Source: Polydrusus tereticollis (lineage: Eukaryota; Arthropoda; Insecta; Coleoptera; Curculionidae). Taken from it: DNA of 64,000 nucleotides. The DNA lies in the NCBI GenBank assembly GCA_963920685.1, contig OY987332.1, forward strand, positions 14,011,657 to 14,075,656, in the 5' to 3' direction. The notes beneath the pieces were generated by a model. The model saw only the letters and a program-made list of their open reading frames with translations. It ran no database searches and was not told where the DNA came from. This document shows, piece after piece, positions 51,975 through 62,685 of the stretch (positions are counted from its first letter, which is position 1; the number at the start of each line of letters is the position of its first letter). The translations under genes were made by a program, and so were the position numbers.

Positions 51975-54815
51975 GAAGGGGTCAGAAGCAAAAGGGTCTA
52001 AGTGACATTTTTTAAATTTCATATTAATCGAGTTCAAAGTTAGTTGGTTATTGTAAAATATACGGTAATAATTCTGAATATTTTGTTTAATGAATCAATG
52101 TAGAATGGGCAAGTATTTTTGATTAACTTTAGGACGTTTTGGGACACATAAGAATTTTTTATTAAATGTCACTTGGATCCTTTTGCTTCTAAGTATTTTA
52201 ATAAAAAAAAAAATTCTTAAGGTTTTACACAAATTTTTAATGAAACAAAAGAATATTATTACAAAAATACATTATTTTTACTGTTCATCGTCAGGGAATA
52301 AACTCAGTGTCATCATCTTGAACTAGATTGTTTTCCAGGACGGTATTTTTCGGTTGTGATTCATTTTGTGTTTTATTTGACTTTTTGGATTTAGTTTCGT
52401 GATGCGGCATATTTTCATAAAACTTATGGTGTATTGGGGGAATATATGGCAAAAGTTGCTTTAAATTTTCCCATTTTGCACCCTGTATTTTTACGACGTC
52501 TTGGTAAAGGCGTTCTTTCAAATTTTCCAAAGATAAATTTGGCCGTCCTGGTTTAAGTATTGAGCAGTTTTCGCTTTGAGTAAATGGAAAATCAGAGTTT
52601 CTTGTTATCTTGAATAAAAATGACAGAAAATATTCTTTCTTGTATGTAAACCAAACAATTTCCCGCCATTTAAATATTTTCTTCTCTGTATCTTTTTTGG
52701 GATTCAACATGATACTATTAAGATATTCGAATGAGACAAAGTCACTTTGTTGCATGTCATATACTTTAAATTTCTTAGATGTTTTTTTGATAACCTCTGA
52801 CCAGTCTTGTGGAACAAAAATGCTTAGTCCAGATTTTTTGGCTTTTTCAATTCTAGCGAACGAACGGTCACATTCCATGTATGAATGTCCCGGTTCAAAA
52901 AACTTGTGATCGATTATCTTTACACTGGTGGATTGAACAAGAAACATGAATAATTTTACAATGTTCTTATTTTTGTTTTGGCCTCCACATTGGTCACTAT
53001 AACCAATTAGGTGCTCGACGCTTGATGGCAAACTTTTGATATACTGAAAAAAAAAATTATTACTTTTTAAATTAATATTATATTAAGCGTGTTTTAATTT
53101 TACCTTTAATAGACATGAACCAATTTCCTGTGAGCCTCGTTGGCCTATGGTTTCATTCCAGATATACATAGATGATTCCCAACTGACAAGGTCTTGAATA
53201 CAAAAGTTATAAGTCCATAATTGACGAAGATAATAGACTTTATTTGTTGTAAGTAAAGGAGTAGGTAGTGTTTTTTGTAAGTCGAAGCAAACCACACGCA
53301 CTTTCTCTGGATTCTGCGTTCCGTATTCTATATCTCTTTTTTTTGCAAGTTTAACACTGTCGACTTTTTTTTGATGAAGTTCTAGCTCGTTCTTGCTTTG
53401 AGCTTTAATCGGTACATCCACACTGTTTTGCATTAAATTATTTAAGCGATCGCACGTATGACAAGTATCAGAGTGGGGTTTGTGAAATTTCAAATTAAAT
53501 TCTGTGCAGAAAATTTTTCTATAATATGACTCCTTTACTGGAACTATATTTTTGGTATCTTTACACCATTCTGTATACAATGAGTACATTTTTGTGATAC
53601 TAAGATCTTCTGGCAGGTAACAAGTGTTACTATTTTGAGACCTCGAATAGTGACTTTTGTAGCGAGGAAACATTTTTATGTGTTGTATCACATAATTGCG
53701 AGTATTACCGTCAATTTTATTGGATGGAATGTGAGTTCCACGTTTGTCAGGTTCAGTAAACCCTTCATATGTTTTTTTTTGACAAACAACTCTATATCTT
53801 CTGTTGCTGATGTCAAAAGTTTTTATAAAAAAATTCTTACATACTCTCAAATCCATGAGGCATAAATTCGTATGTGAAGCAGCCTGATTGTTGCTTCTTT
53901 TTGTAACAGTTTTGTTTATACAAGATGCGAGATATTGTGTTTGTAAACCGTAAGTCTGCAACTCGTAATACTTTCTGAAAAGAATCATTCTTTGTTCCTC
54001 AGAGATTTTGTTGCAGTTATATCTGCATCTATGGTTATATGGTTTTACTTCTCTTTTGTTAATAATTTTTCCTTTTGCCTCGCCCACTCCCGCATATTTT
54101 TCCTTCTTTTTCTGGCTCTCCTTGGGGTCACTAATATAAAATAAAATAAAAAATTTATTAATTTTGTCGTCATTAGCTTTTTGTATATTAGCACCTACCA
54201 TGAATTCTATCGTCTTGAACTAAACCATTTTGCTCCACCTCATCAATCTCAGGTTCGGTAAGTTTTTCCCTATCAGACTCATCAGATGTATCTGGATGGT
54301 ATTCAGTGTCTTCGTCTGTTTGATAAGGGTCAGATTCACTGTCTGAACTTAATTGAAAGCTAGTACTTGCTGGAAAAAATGTTTTAGGTTAGATACTGTA
54401 TTTTTAACCGAAACCCGTTTTAAATTTTAATACTTAATGTTTATTTCATAATATACATAATATTTTACCTGTAGGAACTCTTTTTTGTTTATTCATCACA
54501 CTTTAAACTTGAAATAACACCAAACAATAACACCAAACAAAACACGTGTTCTTCACTGAAATGTTCCAAGTAATCAAAACATTAAAGAATATTTAGCAGC
54601 AAAACGGTCCAAGTGATCTTGGACCTGTCTGCCACTGAAAAAATATGCACTTTTATTAACCTACTTTGTCTACCGACGAATAGATGGCACTACAAGTCAG
54701 AAATTCACTTGGATCGTTATGCTACGGAACAAATCTGGGTTTTAAATTACAGAATCTGCACCTAACTCATTTTAGCAACAATTGTCACTTGGACCCTTTT
54801 GCTTCTGACCCCTTC
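51975..54815 (-). mobile_element. Complete Sola-like DNA transposon, 2841 bp
   Basis: The termini GAAGGGGTCAGAAGCAAAAG (51975) and its complement (to 54815) form 33-bp inverted repeats with one mismatch. Both sides are bordered by AAAT (51971-51974 and 54816-54819), a 4-bp target duplication. Additional copies of the terminal motif lie inside: an inverted copy at 52167-52193 (TGTCACTTGGATCCTTTTGC), and GGTCCAAGTGA / TCACTTGGATCG near 54600 and 54700. One spliced gene fills the interior. The superfamily is inferred from the 4-bp duplication and protein motifs. Confidence 0.82.
52291..54496 (-). CDS. Sola-like transposase, four exons, in frame
   Basis: Exons on the minus strand: 54496-54469 (MNKQKRVPT), 54369-54195 (acidic SSDSESDPYQTDEDTEYHPD), 54130-53104 and 53043-52291. 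Introns have GT-AG ends. The frame stays open only if exon 2 uses the GTGCTA donor (intron starts 54194) rather than the GTAGGT 4 nt earlier. The predicted product is 660 residues. Visible motifs are a CxxC zinc knuckle (SDTCHTCDRLNN), VVCFDLQKTLPTPLL, GSQEIGSCLLK, YSDQCGGQNKN and PGHSYMECDRSFARIEK. The Asp of FDLQ, the Asp of YSD and the Glu of ARIE are candidates for the catalytic triad (inference). Residues encoded at the start of the long open frame upstream of 54130 are intron, not protein. Confidence 0.75.
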
Positions 54816-54819
54816 AAAT

Positions 54820-55675
54820 ATTAAACACATAAACTATTTCTTATGTCTCGGTGAGATTAAATAAGCGAAATTCTACTTGGCCTTAAACCTCTACTATAAG
54901 TAATGACCTGCTGACCGACTGAGGAAAACGCAGACTGTTAGTCGTCGCTTAATTTGTTCATTATGTTTAATTAGCGTCGGTTGGAGCGGAGATGTATGCA
55001 CACGAACGAATTAATATGGTATAATGAGCTTTACAAAAAAGAAAGAAAGACATACCGGGTGTAAACGAAAGCATTGTTGTACAGATTGTAACGTGGTTTC
55101 TTTCAGGTTGTTCTGTTTAGGTTTCATTTTGTGGCGTAGAACCGCAAGTCTGTAGATCTACCTCTGTGCGCAAAACCGCTATTCATTTTAAGGTTATGTT
55201 CTCTCAAATATGGTTTATTCTTTGTGACCTCTTCGGTGGGTTCTTAGGTTTGACGGAAAACTGTCATCGATGTCGTTCGGTCAAACGAAATTGTGAAGAC
55301 TGGTCAGACCGTTAGCCCTTGTGGGAAAATTCGGAAAATCCCTCCCCATATCTGCGTTCTCCACATCAAGTCTTGTTTGAGGCACGCATTTGGTAAGTTC
55401 ACAAAGTATATTTTGTGGATTATCGATATTTTTGAGAGATTGCCCATGACCTGAGTTATCCCTCCTCTACTCTCCTTTACGTTGCCGTTTTTTCACGTTG
55501 CCTATCCCAACAACTCGTATTTTCCGGTCAGGTAAGATTTGACCTTTGGGTTTTAAGAACTTGATTTTTTGGAGGCATTTGTGAGGCCAATTGAGGGCCA
55601 TCAACATTGTTGAGTAGCAGCAAAGCTAGCCACCTCCATGATGACCGTGATAAGACCCCAAAGGAAATAAACCAA
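54820..55675. other. Unassigned stretch
   Basis: Slightly less AT-rich than average. It contains a mariner-end-like TACCGGGTGTAAACG at about 55053. I see no ORF with motifs. Confidence 0.35.
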
Positions 55676-55784
55676 TGAATTTAAGAAAGAATTTCTTTAA
55701 TTTTGTACTTAGTGCAAGTTTATTGAATAAATCCGTAGAGCGCTTTCGGCAGTTACAACTTTTTTCACATCCATATCAGTTGCA

Positions 55785-55802
55785 CCCCCCCCCCCCCCCC
55801 CC
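55785..55802. repeat. C18 homopolymer
   Basis: Eighteen consecutive C residues, the longest G/C run in the window. The length is prone to assembly and sequencing error. Confidence 0.9.
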
Positions 55803-56730
55803 TATTTACTACTCCTGAAATAATCTTCCTGATTAACTTTAATATTCATACTTTGCTTTCTTTTCCGACTGACCAATATTCTTTGCACACTTCATTTCCA
55901 CACAATAATTACATTAATCCAACTAACTCTCCACCACATCATGTTTATTCCTTAATTACTCATTAGGGAAAGCTACTGATATGACCGAAGTTATCGCAGA
56001 GCAGAATAACAAAAAATTTTTTAAAGTTTAATTGTTTTGTCATGCCCCCACCATTCTGTCGTCTATTCTGACTTCTATCTCTCTCTGTAACTGTATTACT
56101 AACACAAAACCTTTTGTTTTGTCTTAGAACCTCATCCTTATACAATATTTGCGAGTTCTTTGAATTATCTATCTTTGTCTCTTTTCCTTAACATCTGACG
56201 TTTTTGATTAATTCAACCTCACATACAAAAAAGATTTTCATACATATTATTAAAATTAAAATTTAACGCCTGTAAGTTATACCACCATCTTTGCATCACT
56301 TGTAACGATGATGCCTATATTGTTTTCTTCAATATATCATACAAAATGTTCAAATTTAAATTTCAAATTTTACCGCCAGGAAATAATACCAACAATACGT
56401 CAATGGTACTCCCTGCACACAATAGCATGCGTGGTACATGTTTTTTGCATCATCAAGGTTAGTTCCCTTTAGTAAAATGGACGTTTTTAAAAGTGTTAAA
56501 ATCATCATGTAATTTACATCGGCCTTTAGGCCCCAATTTTTAATGTGTTAAGTTTTATACATATAATTGTATGTTGTGTTTTGTGGTTTGTTATATTTTG
56601 ACAAAGTAAGTAACGAAAATTGGTGAGAATTTTACATTGACTTTTATCTAAGATTTTCAATTAACTTTAACTATCAAAGATTCGTAAAATTTCACAATTG
56701 TTGATTTCTTTTTCCTTTCTTGCTTTGTAG

Positions 56731-56772
56731 GTAGTACTGATGATGGCGTAACTGCCGAAAGCGCTCTACGGA
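56731..56772 (+). ncRNA. Candidate hammerhead ribozyme (minimal, Penelope type)
   Basis: The core CTGATGA (56737-56743) is followed by T, stem II GGC/GCC (56745-56747 and 56754-56756, loop GTAACT) and GAAA (56757-56760). Stem III is the self-complementary AGC/GCT with no loop, then C66 as the cleavage-site nucleotide, predicted cut 56766/56767. Stem I is GTA (56734-56736) with TAC (56767-56769). A looped-out T after the core and a zero-loop stem III suggest action as a dimer or weak activity. The inverted copy at 55690-55760 keeps GAAAGC but lacks the intact CTGANGA core. Confidence 0.6.
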
Positions 56773-56859
56773 TTTATTCAATAAACTTGCACTAAGTACA
56801 AAATTAAAGAAATTCTTTCTTAATCTTTGATGGTGCACTCAGCCCTTTCCTAATTTATA

Positions 56860-57170
56860 CAATGAATTTAAGTCTGGCGACCTGGGGGGTCAGGATTGTG
56901 TCCCTCCTCGACCTATCCAACGATATTGATACACTGTGTTCAATCATCATCGTGCATGAAATACATTTGCAGCCTCAATGGTAAAGAAATATCTTCCAAA
57001 AGTATGGGCAATTCATTTTCAGGAAGACGACGTTAAACTTCTCCAATAAGCCTCGGTTGTAAACCTATCAAATGGTCTCCAACAATTCCGACTCGTACGT
57101 TAAGTGAAAACTGGTGTTGATGATGGTCTTTTAGAATTGCATGTGGGTTCTGATCCGCCTAAACGGGTTA
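56860..57170 (-). pseudogene. Mariner transposase fragment, family G-like
   Basis: Minus-strand fragments in order: RTHMQFXKTIINTSF, LLEKFNVV-type sequence, HARW/CTMMI near the second-Asp site, then IGRGGTQS and PPRSPDLNSLY near the third-Asp site. Many stops and frame changes. It is similar to the transposase at 60060-60871. Confidence 0.55.
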
Positions 57171-57306
57171 GATGAAAAACTATTTCGTTCAAAATTCATT
57201 CCTTCTGCGCCAACACAACCGTAAACATTTTTTAAAAGTTTGCTGTTGATAATTTTTAAAAGCACTATTCTATTATTAACCGTTCATGATGCAGTATATA
57301 ATTTTA

Positions 57307-57666
57307 TTTTTTCACTACTAACCTATAACATCGCCATTATTGACCGATTATTAACGTTAGAAATCGTTTTTCTCTACCTTATAAGTTATTATTGACCATG
57401 GTCAATAATAAGGCATTGAAATCAAATATGTGGCAAATATACACGGATTCAATGCTTAGTTTACAGTCGAGTTCTGTGCGCTTCAAAATTCTAAAAATCA
57501 ATTAGTCACCAAATTGATCAAATTGTTCGTTTTTATGTTTAAAATTGTTTTTTTCCACTACTAACCTATAACATCGCCATAATTGACCGATTATTAACGT
57601 TATAAATCGTTTTCCTCTACCTTATAAGTTATTATTGACCATGGCCAATAATAAGGCATTGAAATC
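57307..57666. repeat. Two ~117-bp direct repeats carrying a palindrome
   Basis: The unit beginning CACTACTAACCTATAACATC occurs at 57307-57422 and again at 57550-57666. Each carries a 26-bp palindrome centred on GACCATGGTC (perfect in the first, one substitution, GGCC, in the second). Confidence 0.8.
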
Positions 57667-58141
57667 CATTATTGACCGATCTTCAAGAACCTATTTGAAC
57701 GCAGGTAACTTGATTTTTTGATTCTACAACATGAATTCATAAACATGAATAACCTGAAAGGTGATTTCTTGTGGTTAGGCAACCAGATAATTATCAATAC
57801 TTATTAGATTATTAGAGATGCTTGATATTGTAAAATATCGATACAATCAACATTTTTTCTGCTTTCATCCTTAATTCTGGAGGTGTACACATAATAATAT
57901 CACTAACATTTTCTTCGCTCATTTAAAAAAAAAACGGAAAACTCGTGAAATCTGATGACATAAATGAACAAAAATTGACATTAACAAAGCCACCTGACAA
58001 AACAACAAAATATTTTGCCGATTTCAAAGGGTAGGTAACTTGATTAAAAAATATACTTATACCTACCTATAATTTTTTATAATTATTAATCCTATAAAGA
58101 TAAATGTCTTATAAAAGTTTGTAGTAGTGGAAAAAATATTT

Positions 58142-58262
58142 TATTAACCATAGTTTAGACAACTTATAGCTCTCGCGTCTTAAATCCCTCGTCGCTCCGC
58201 TCCTCGTGATTTAAACTTACCGCTCAGGCAATAATGATGGCTGTCTAAACCTTGGTTCATAA
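58142..58262. repeat. Hairpin with CTCG...CTCG apex
   Basis: The arms ATTAACCATAGTTTAGACA and TGTCTAAACCTTGGTTCAT pair with few mismatches. The apex has CTCG at 58188-58191 and 58203-58206. An inverted match of TTTTCACTACT (57310) lies just before it (AGTAGTGGAAAAA, about 58126). This suggests the hairpin closes a ~0.95-kb unit starting near 57300. Confidence 0.7.
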
Positions 58263-58299
58263 TATACTATTATTAGATCAGTCATTTATTCTTTAACTG

Positions 58300-58370
58300 G
58301 CGTTTCATAGACACATCCTCTAAATGACCCCAAAGAAAAAATCTAAGGGTGTTATATCTGGTGACCTTGC
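58300..58370 (-). pseudogene. Small mariner transposase remnant
   Basis: The minus strand reads RSPDITPLDFFF then a shifted WGHLEDV, the region of the third catalytic Asp. No other part is present. Confidence 0.5.
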
Positions 58371-58374
58371 AGTA

Positions 58375-59590
58375 TCAAGTAGTTTAATTGTAGGAAAAAA
58401 TGAGGAGCAGACATGCAAAATGCGTTTCGTCTAAAATTACAAATAATCAGGGGAAGTAAAAATCTATTGCAGAAAACTAATCACTGGAAGAAGTGCTAGG
58501 TATATTAAATATAAGGTCATATAGTGTAAGTATCTCTACCATGGGTTTTCTGTACAAAATAGTGAAAAAACAATCGAAAAGAAACTGTTGGGGACAATAC
58601 ACTTTTGAATCACAAATACACAAAACAAACTATGATATTTTGTAGAATATTAGGTCTTAATAAATACACCCACAACACTTATAGTTTAATGTGGATTAGA
58701 GCGCTCTTGTAAATTCGTTAAATGATCAAAAGTCTTAAAATTTAAATTAGACATAACATAGAAACGCCGCTGTCACCTTACTTTCATTCACCAAACTCGC
58801 CTCTCTATTATATGCTAATTAGGGTGACCCTAATTTAGGACCGATTCGGGGTGTGTAGGTCTGAAATATCTAAAATCCGGAATTTTTAAAAACTATTAAT
58901 GCAATTTACCTGAAATTTACAATGCAACCTTTAAGTTGTTCACCCTGCTTAACGAAATCAAAATATATCCATTCATTTTCGAGATATATTATGTCGGAGC
59001 TGTAAATAAAAATCACTGTATGTTATAGAAAAATTTAAATCACGCTTATAAAAATTAATGAAATACATATCAAATAATAATAAAATTCCTGTTGGTTTCT
59101 CTATACAATCAAAAATTCTTCAAAAACAATGTGAATGAATACTCGCCATGCCAGCTTAATTTCATGGTATAATAGTCACAGCAAAGATACGATATCGAAA
59201 AAACTATAATCAAATTTTGACACAATAATACGCCGCAAGAGGTCGGCTTTGTTACAGATGATTCTATTTTAAATACTAAATATTATGTGGTTTTAATATT
59301 TAACAGAACTACAGGATGGCTAACATTTATAACTTTGTTACCTTCTCTATCATCAAAATCTACGTAAGGGTAAATATTTTATAGATTAGTGCAGATGTTT
59401 GGGTAAATATGTTTTTTTTTGATATTTCAATCCGATGCGAACGGTCGTGTTTTTCAAAAACTCTTAAAGACTTGAAACTGATGTGCATCCCTTTTATCGT
59501 ATACGCACTATCATCAAAGACTCCTCAGGATTTTTTCTGTCGTTCATTGGCTTTATCCTAAATATTGCCATTTATTTGGCATTAAAGGAT
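58375..59590. other. AT-rich stretch, nothing recognised
   Basis: I see no gene or paired repeats in about 1.2 kb before the long-TIR mariner. Confidence 0.4.
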
Positions 59591-59593
59591 ATA

Positions 59594-61687
59594 CAGGTCT
59601 TTACAAGAACCTACCACATATTCTTCAGACCAAAATTAGCCGATTTAAGTAAACTTACCTTAGTACAAAGTTGCTTAGTTTGGGCGCTAGACAGCGCTGA
59701 AGTGACAATTTTTAAATCGTTTTTCTGGATTAATTCAAAAATTGCTCATACTATTTTGCCGAAATTTGGTACGTTGGCATAGCTTTATGGCGCAAAAAAA
59801 CTGATTAATATCAGTTCATGGGCGTAGAACCTGGGTTTTTTACTAATTCCTTGTTCTAGATTTCTATGCCAATGGAACAAGAGGGGTTTGGGCACAATAC
59901 TCAGATGAACCAACTCATTTACTACAAAAAAGGTGCTCTTGCTAAGACTCCATTCCTCTGACGGTTTTCGAGAAATTTGCATTTTATTACTAAATACGTA
60001 TTAGTTTTTACAAAAAAAGAAATAAATAACTAAATCATAAACAGAAATAAATAGAAATATCATAAAAATTGCTCAAAATGTCCACCATTTTCATGAATAC
60101 AAATATTTATACGTCGAAGATAATTAAAACACACTCTTTGCAGAACTTGTTCATCGCCCTTACGAATATTTATTGCATCTTGAATACGTTGCCATAGTTG
60201 TTCTGCGTTATCTGGAGTTGTCCTGTAAATCACTGTCTTAAGATGCCCCTATAAGAAATAATCCAATGGATTTAAGTCCGGAGATCGTGGTGGAGAATTT
60301 ACAGGGGCATTACCTCTACAAATCCATTTATTTGGGTACTGCTGATTCAAAAAGTTTCTAACATTTAATGCAAAATGTGGTGGAACTCCATCGTGCATAA
60401 AACACATATCTCTCCGAAGTTGTAGAGGTAAATCTTCTAGCAAATCTGGCAGCGTATTTTGTAGATGTTGCAAATTAATTTCCCCGGTTAATCTTTGTGG
60501 AATAATGACAGGACCAACAATGTGATTACCAATTATTCCAGCCCACACATTAATAATTCTAAACTGAACTTGAAAATGTTTTACCTTCATAGCATGTGGC
60601 TTGTCATCCGCATAAGCATGTTTATCATGAAAATTTGTAATCCCTCTTCTGGTGAAACATGCTTCATCGGTAAAAAAACCAGACGCATTTCAGGATCATT
60701 AGGTAAAAGATCTTGAACTGGCACCTTATGGTATGGATATAGCAACTGTTCTTGAAGTACTTGATGAACAATATCTTTGGACACTACTATTTCCCTACCT
60801 AGCCTCCTGGTGCTCATTTCTGGATCTTCTGCAACACGTTTTAAAATGTCCATTTTCTTGGCAATACCCAAATACCAATATCATATCGGTATATTCTGCA
60901 TTAGTGTATTACACCGCCATGATAATTCACGACAATTAAAGTTTTCTAATAATTAATGCAAGCAGATAAAATGATTGAACGGTAGCAACAATATTAAATG
61001 TTACAAATTATGTTGGAACTAATAATAACCAACAATAACAATCGTCTTTGAGGTGTAAGGTCGTGTTGTACATACCTGAAAAAAACCGTGCGAACAAAAA
61101 GCAGATGATAAGAAAACTGTTCAAGAGGTTTTTTGTAGTAAATACGTCGGTTTAATCTAAATCTTAAACTTAAACCTCTTGTCTTTCATTGGCGTAGAAA
61201 TCAAAAACAGAAAAAATTCTATAAAACCCAAGTACTACGTGGTAAAAACTACTACGTATTAAGTAATAAAATTCAAATTTCTCGAAAACCGTCAGAAGAA
61301 TCGAGTCTTATCAATAGTACTTTTTTTGTAGCAAATGAGTTGGTTCATCTGAATTTTGTGCCCAAGCCCCTCTTGTTCCATTGGCATAGAAATCTGAAAT
61401 AAGCAATTAGTAAAAAACCCAGGTTCTACGCCCATGGACTGATATTAATCAGAATTGTGGCATGGGTTTTTTTGCCCCATAAAGCTATGCCAACGTACCA
61501 AATTTCGGCAAAATAGTATGAGCAGTTTTTGAATTAATCCAGAAAAACGATTTAAAAATTGTCACTTCAGCGCCGTCTAGCGCCCAAACTAAGCAACTTT
61601 GTACTAAGGTAAGTTTACTTAAATCGGCTAATTTTGGTCTGAAGAGTATGTGGTAGGTTTTTGTAAAGACCTTTTACAGACACCCTG
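59594..61687 (-). mobile_element. Mariner family G with ~410-430-bp inverted repeats
   Basis: TA at 59592-59593 precedes CAGGTCTTTACAAGAACC; the right end GACACCCTG at 61687 is followed by TA. The repeats run to about 60001 and from about 61254, the longest in the window, with scattered mismatches and small indels. The right tip has a few extra bases (TTTTACAGA) before its end. The broken transposase is inside on the minus strand. Confidence 0.85.
60060..60871 (-). pseudogene. Mariner transposase, frameshifted, DD42D spacing
   Basis: The N-terminal helix-turn-helix is absent. The frame 60871-60587 (MDILKRVAEDPEMSTRRLGR...LLYPYHKVPVQDL) shifts to 60590-60249 (NVWAGIIGNHIVGP, CFMHDGVPPHFAL, PPRSPDLNPLDYFL). 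The Trp of the FLWG motif is TAG, and the frame then continues to EQFL and TGA at 60060. The first Asp region is degraded. The spacing from the Asp of HDG to the Asp of PLD is 42 residues, one more than in the other families here. Confidence 0.8.
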
Positions 61688-61689
61688 TA

Positions 61690-62680
61690 TGTCAAAGTTC
61701 TCTTCAGGTCCTTGTTAAAAATTCATATTCGTACTGCATCTTCGATAATGTCGACAAAATGGACTTCTTAATTGATGATAAAATTGATAAAGCTGTTTGA
61801 AAGAAAGGCAAGGGTCAATAATTGCTGTCAAAGTAGGTTAATACACCATTATTATGATATATCTTTCGTCCACACTTTAAAGCAGTGATTGAATTGTATC
61901 ATAGGCCACTTTTAGTTTATTGAACCACTCTGTATATAGCTTTAAGATCTTCTTTGATGGGTCTATTTTTGAAAGATATAAGAACCGCGTTGTGGTTATC
62001 GAATTAAATGGCATTTTATTTATTCACGCCTTGATGAGCATGAGTTATTTATTGTATTATTAAAGGTCTTATTTTTGTGATCACACATTCAATGATTCAT
62101 AATTGCAACATAACAGTTTTATATATTAGCATTTCCAATCAACCAATTCCCAAATATTCCTTAAGTAATACCGGATGACGATTTTATATAAAATAGATAA
62201 TTTCACAATCAAAAAATACAACTTAGTACCATCTACTACATGAAACCTCGCCCAACCACGTGGGCATTCCAATAACCAGGTCTTCGGTGGTCTCACCCAT
62301 GGCCATGGTCAAGGTATACGAGAGTCGGTCGCCTCTTCTTGACCCAATTTTTAATCGTTTTCGTTAGTTAAAAAAGCGGAATCCAAGTTCTAGCGAGGTA
62401 AATATTTGAAAAAGAAATGGTATGCAATCGTAGTATTATCAATGGTGGGAGTGTTCTTTTTTTTTCCAAATCGCGGAGGTTTAAGTTATTCACTTGTAGA
62501 TCTGGTATTTTATACATAGGCTTTGCATATTAATGCTACGGTGTGTTTGTGGATGTATTTGGAATGCTTGTAGGTGTCAAGTGAATGGTACTGTGCAAGG
62601 CAAACAGGTATATTCTTTAAATTGATGAGAAATAGAACAAAAGGGAAATTCTTTACAGTTACAAGTTTACAAAAACTGTC
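61690..62680. other. Mostly AT-rich stretch with one GC-richer patch
   Basis: Nothing recognised except the patch 62240-62345, which contains an ACCATGGCCATGG-like dyad and is followed by a T run. The minus strand has a 27-codon frame starting MAMGETTEDLVIGMPTWLGE. Its nature is unknown. Confidence 0.3.
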
Positions 62681-62685
62681 TTAAC

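Larger units (their letters stand above)
55678..56821. mobile_element. Inverted-repeat unit, probably Penelope-like remnant
   Basis: About 78 bp at 55678-55755 recurs inverted at 56745-56821 (shared GCAAGTTTATTGAATAAATC and GAGCGCTTTCGGCAG). The right copy on the plus strand carries a hammerhead-like core. Terminal repeats that include hammerhead ribozymes are known from Penelope-like retroelements. No reverse transcriptase or GIY-YIG sequence is present between the repeats, so this would be a non-autonomous or decayed unit. Confidence 0.6.

Noticed and set aside
54131..54201. N-terminus MVGANIQKANDDKIN of the long minus-strand frame
   Set aside because: It lies between a donor and the TTATATTAG acceptor and is intron; the true upstream exons are 54369-54195 and 54496-54469.
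62240..62345. Identification of the GC-rich patch as a spliceosomal snRNA or 5S RNA
   Set aside because: The patch does not match the conserved blocks of U1, U2, U4, U6 or 5S RNA that I can recall.
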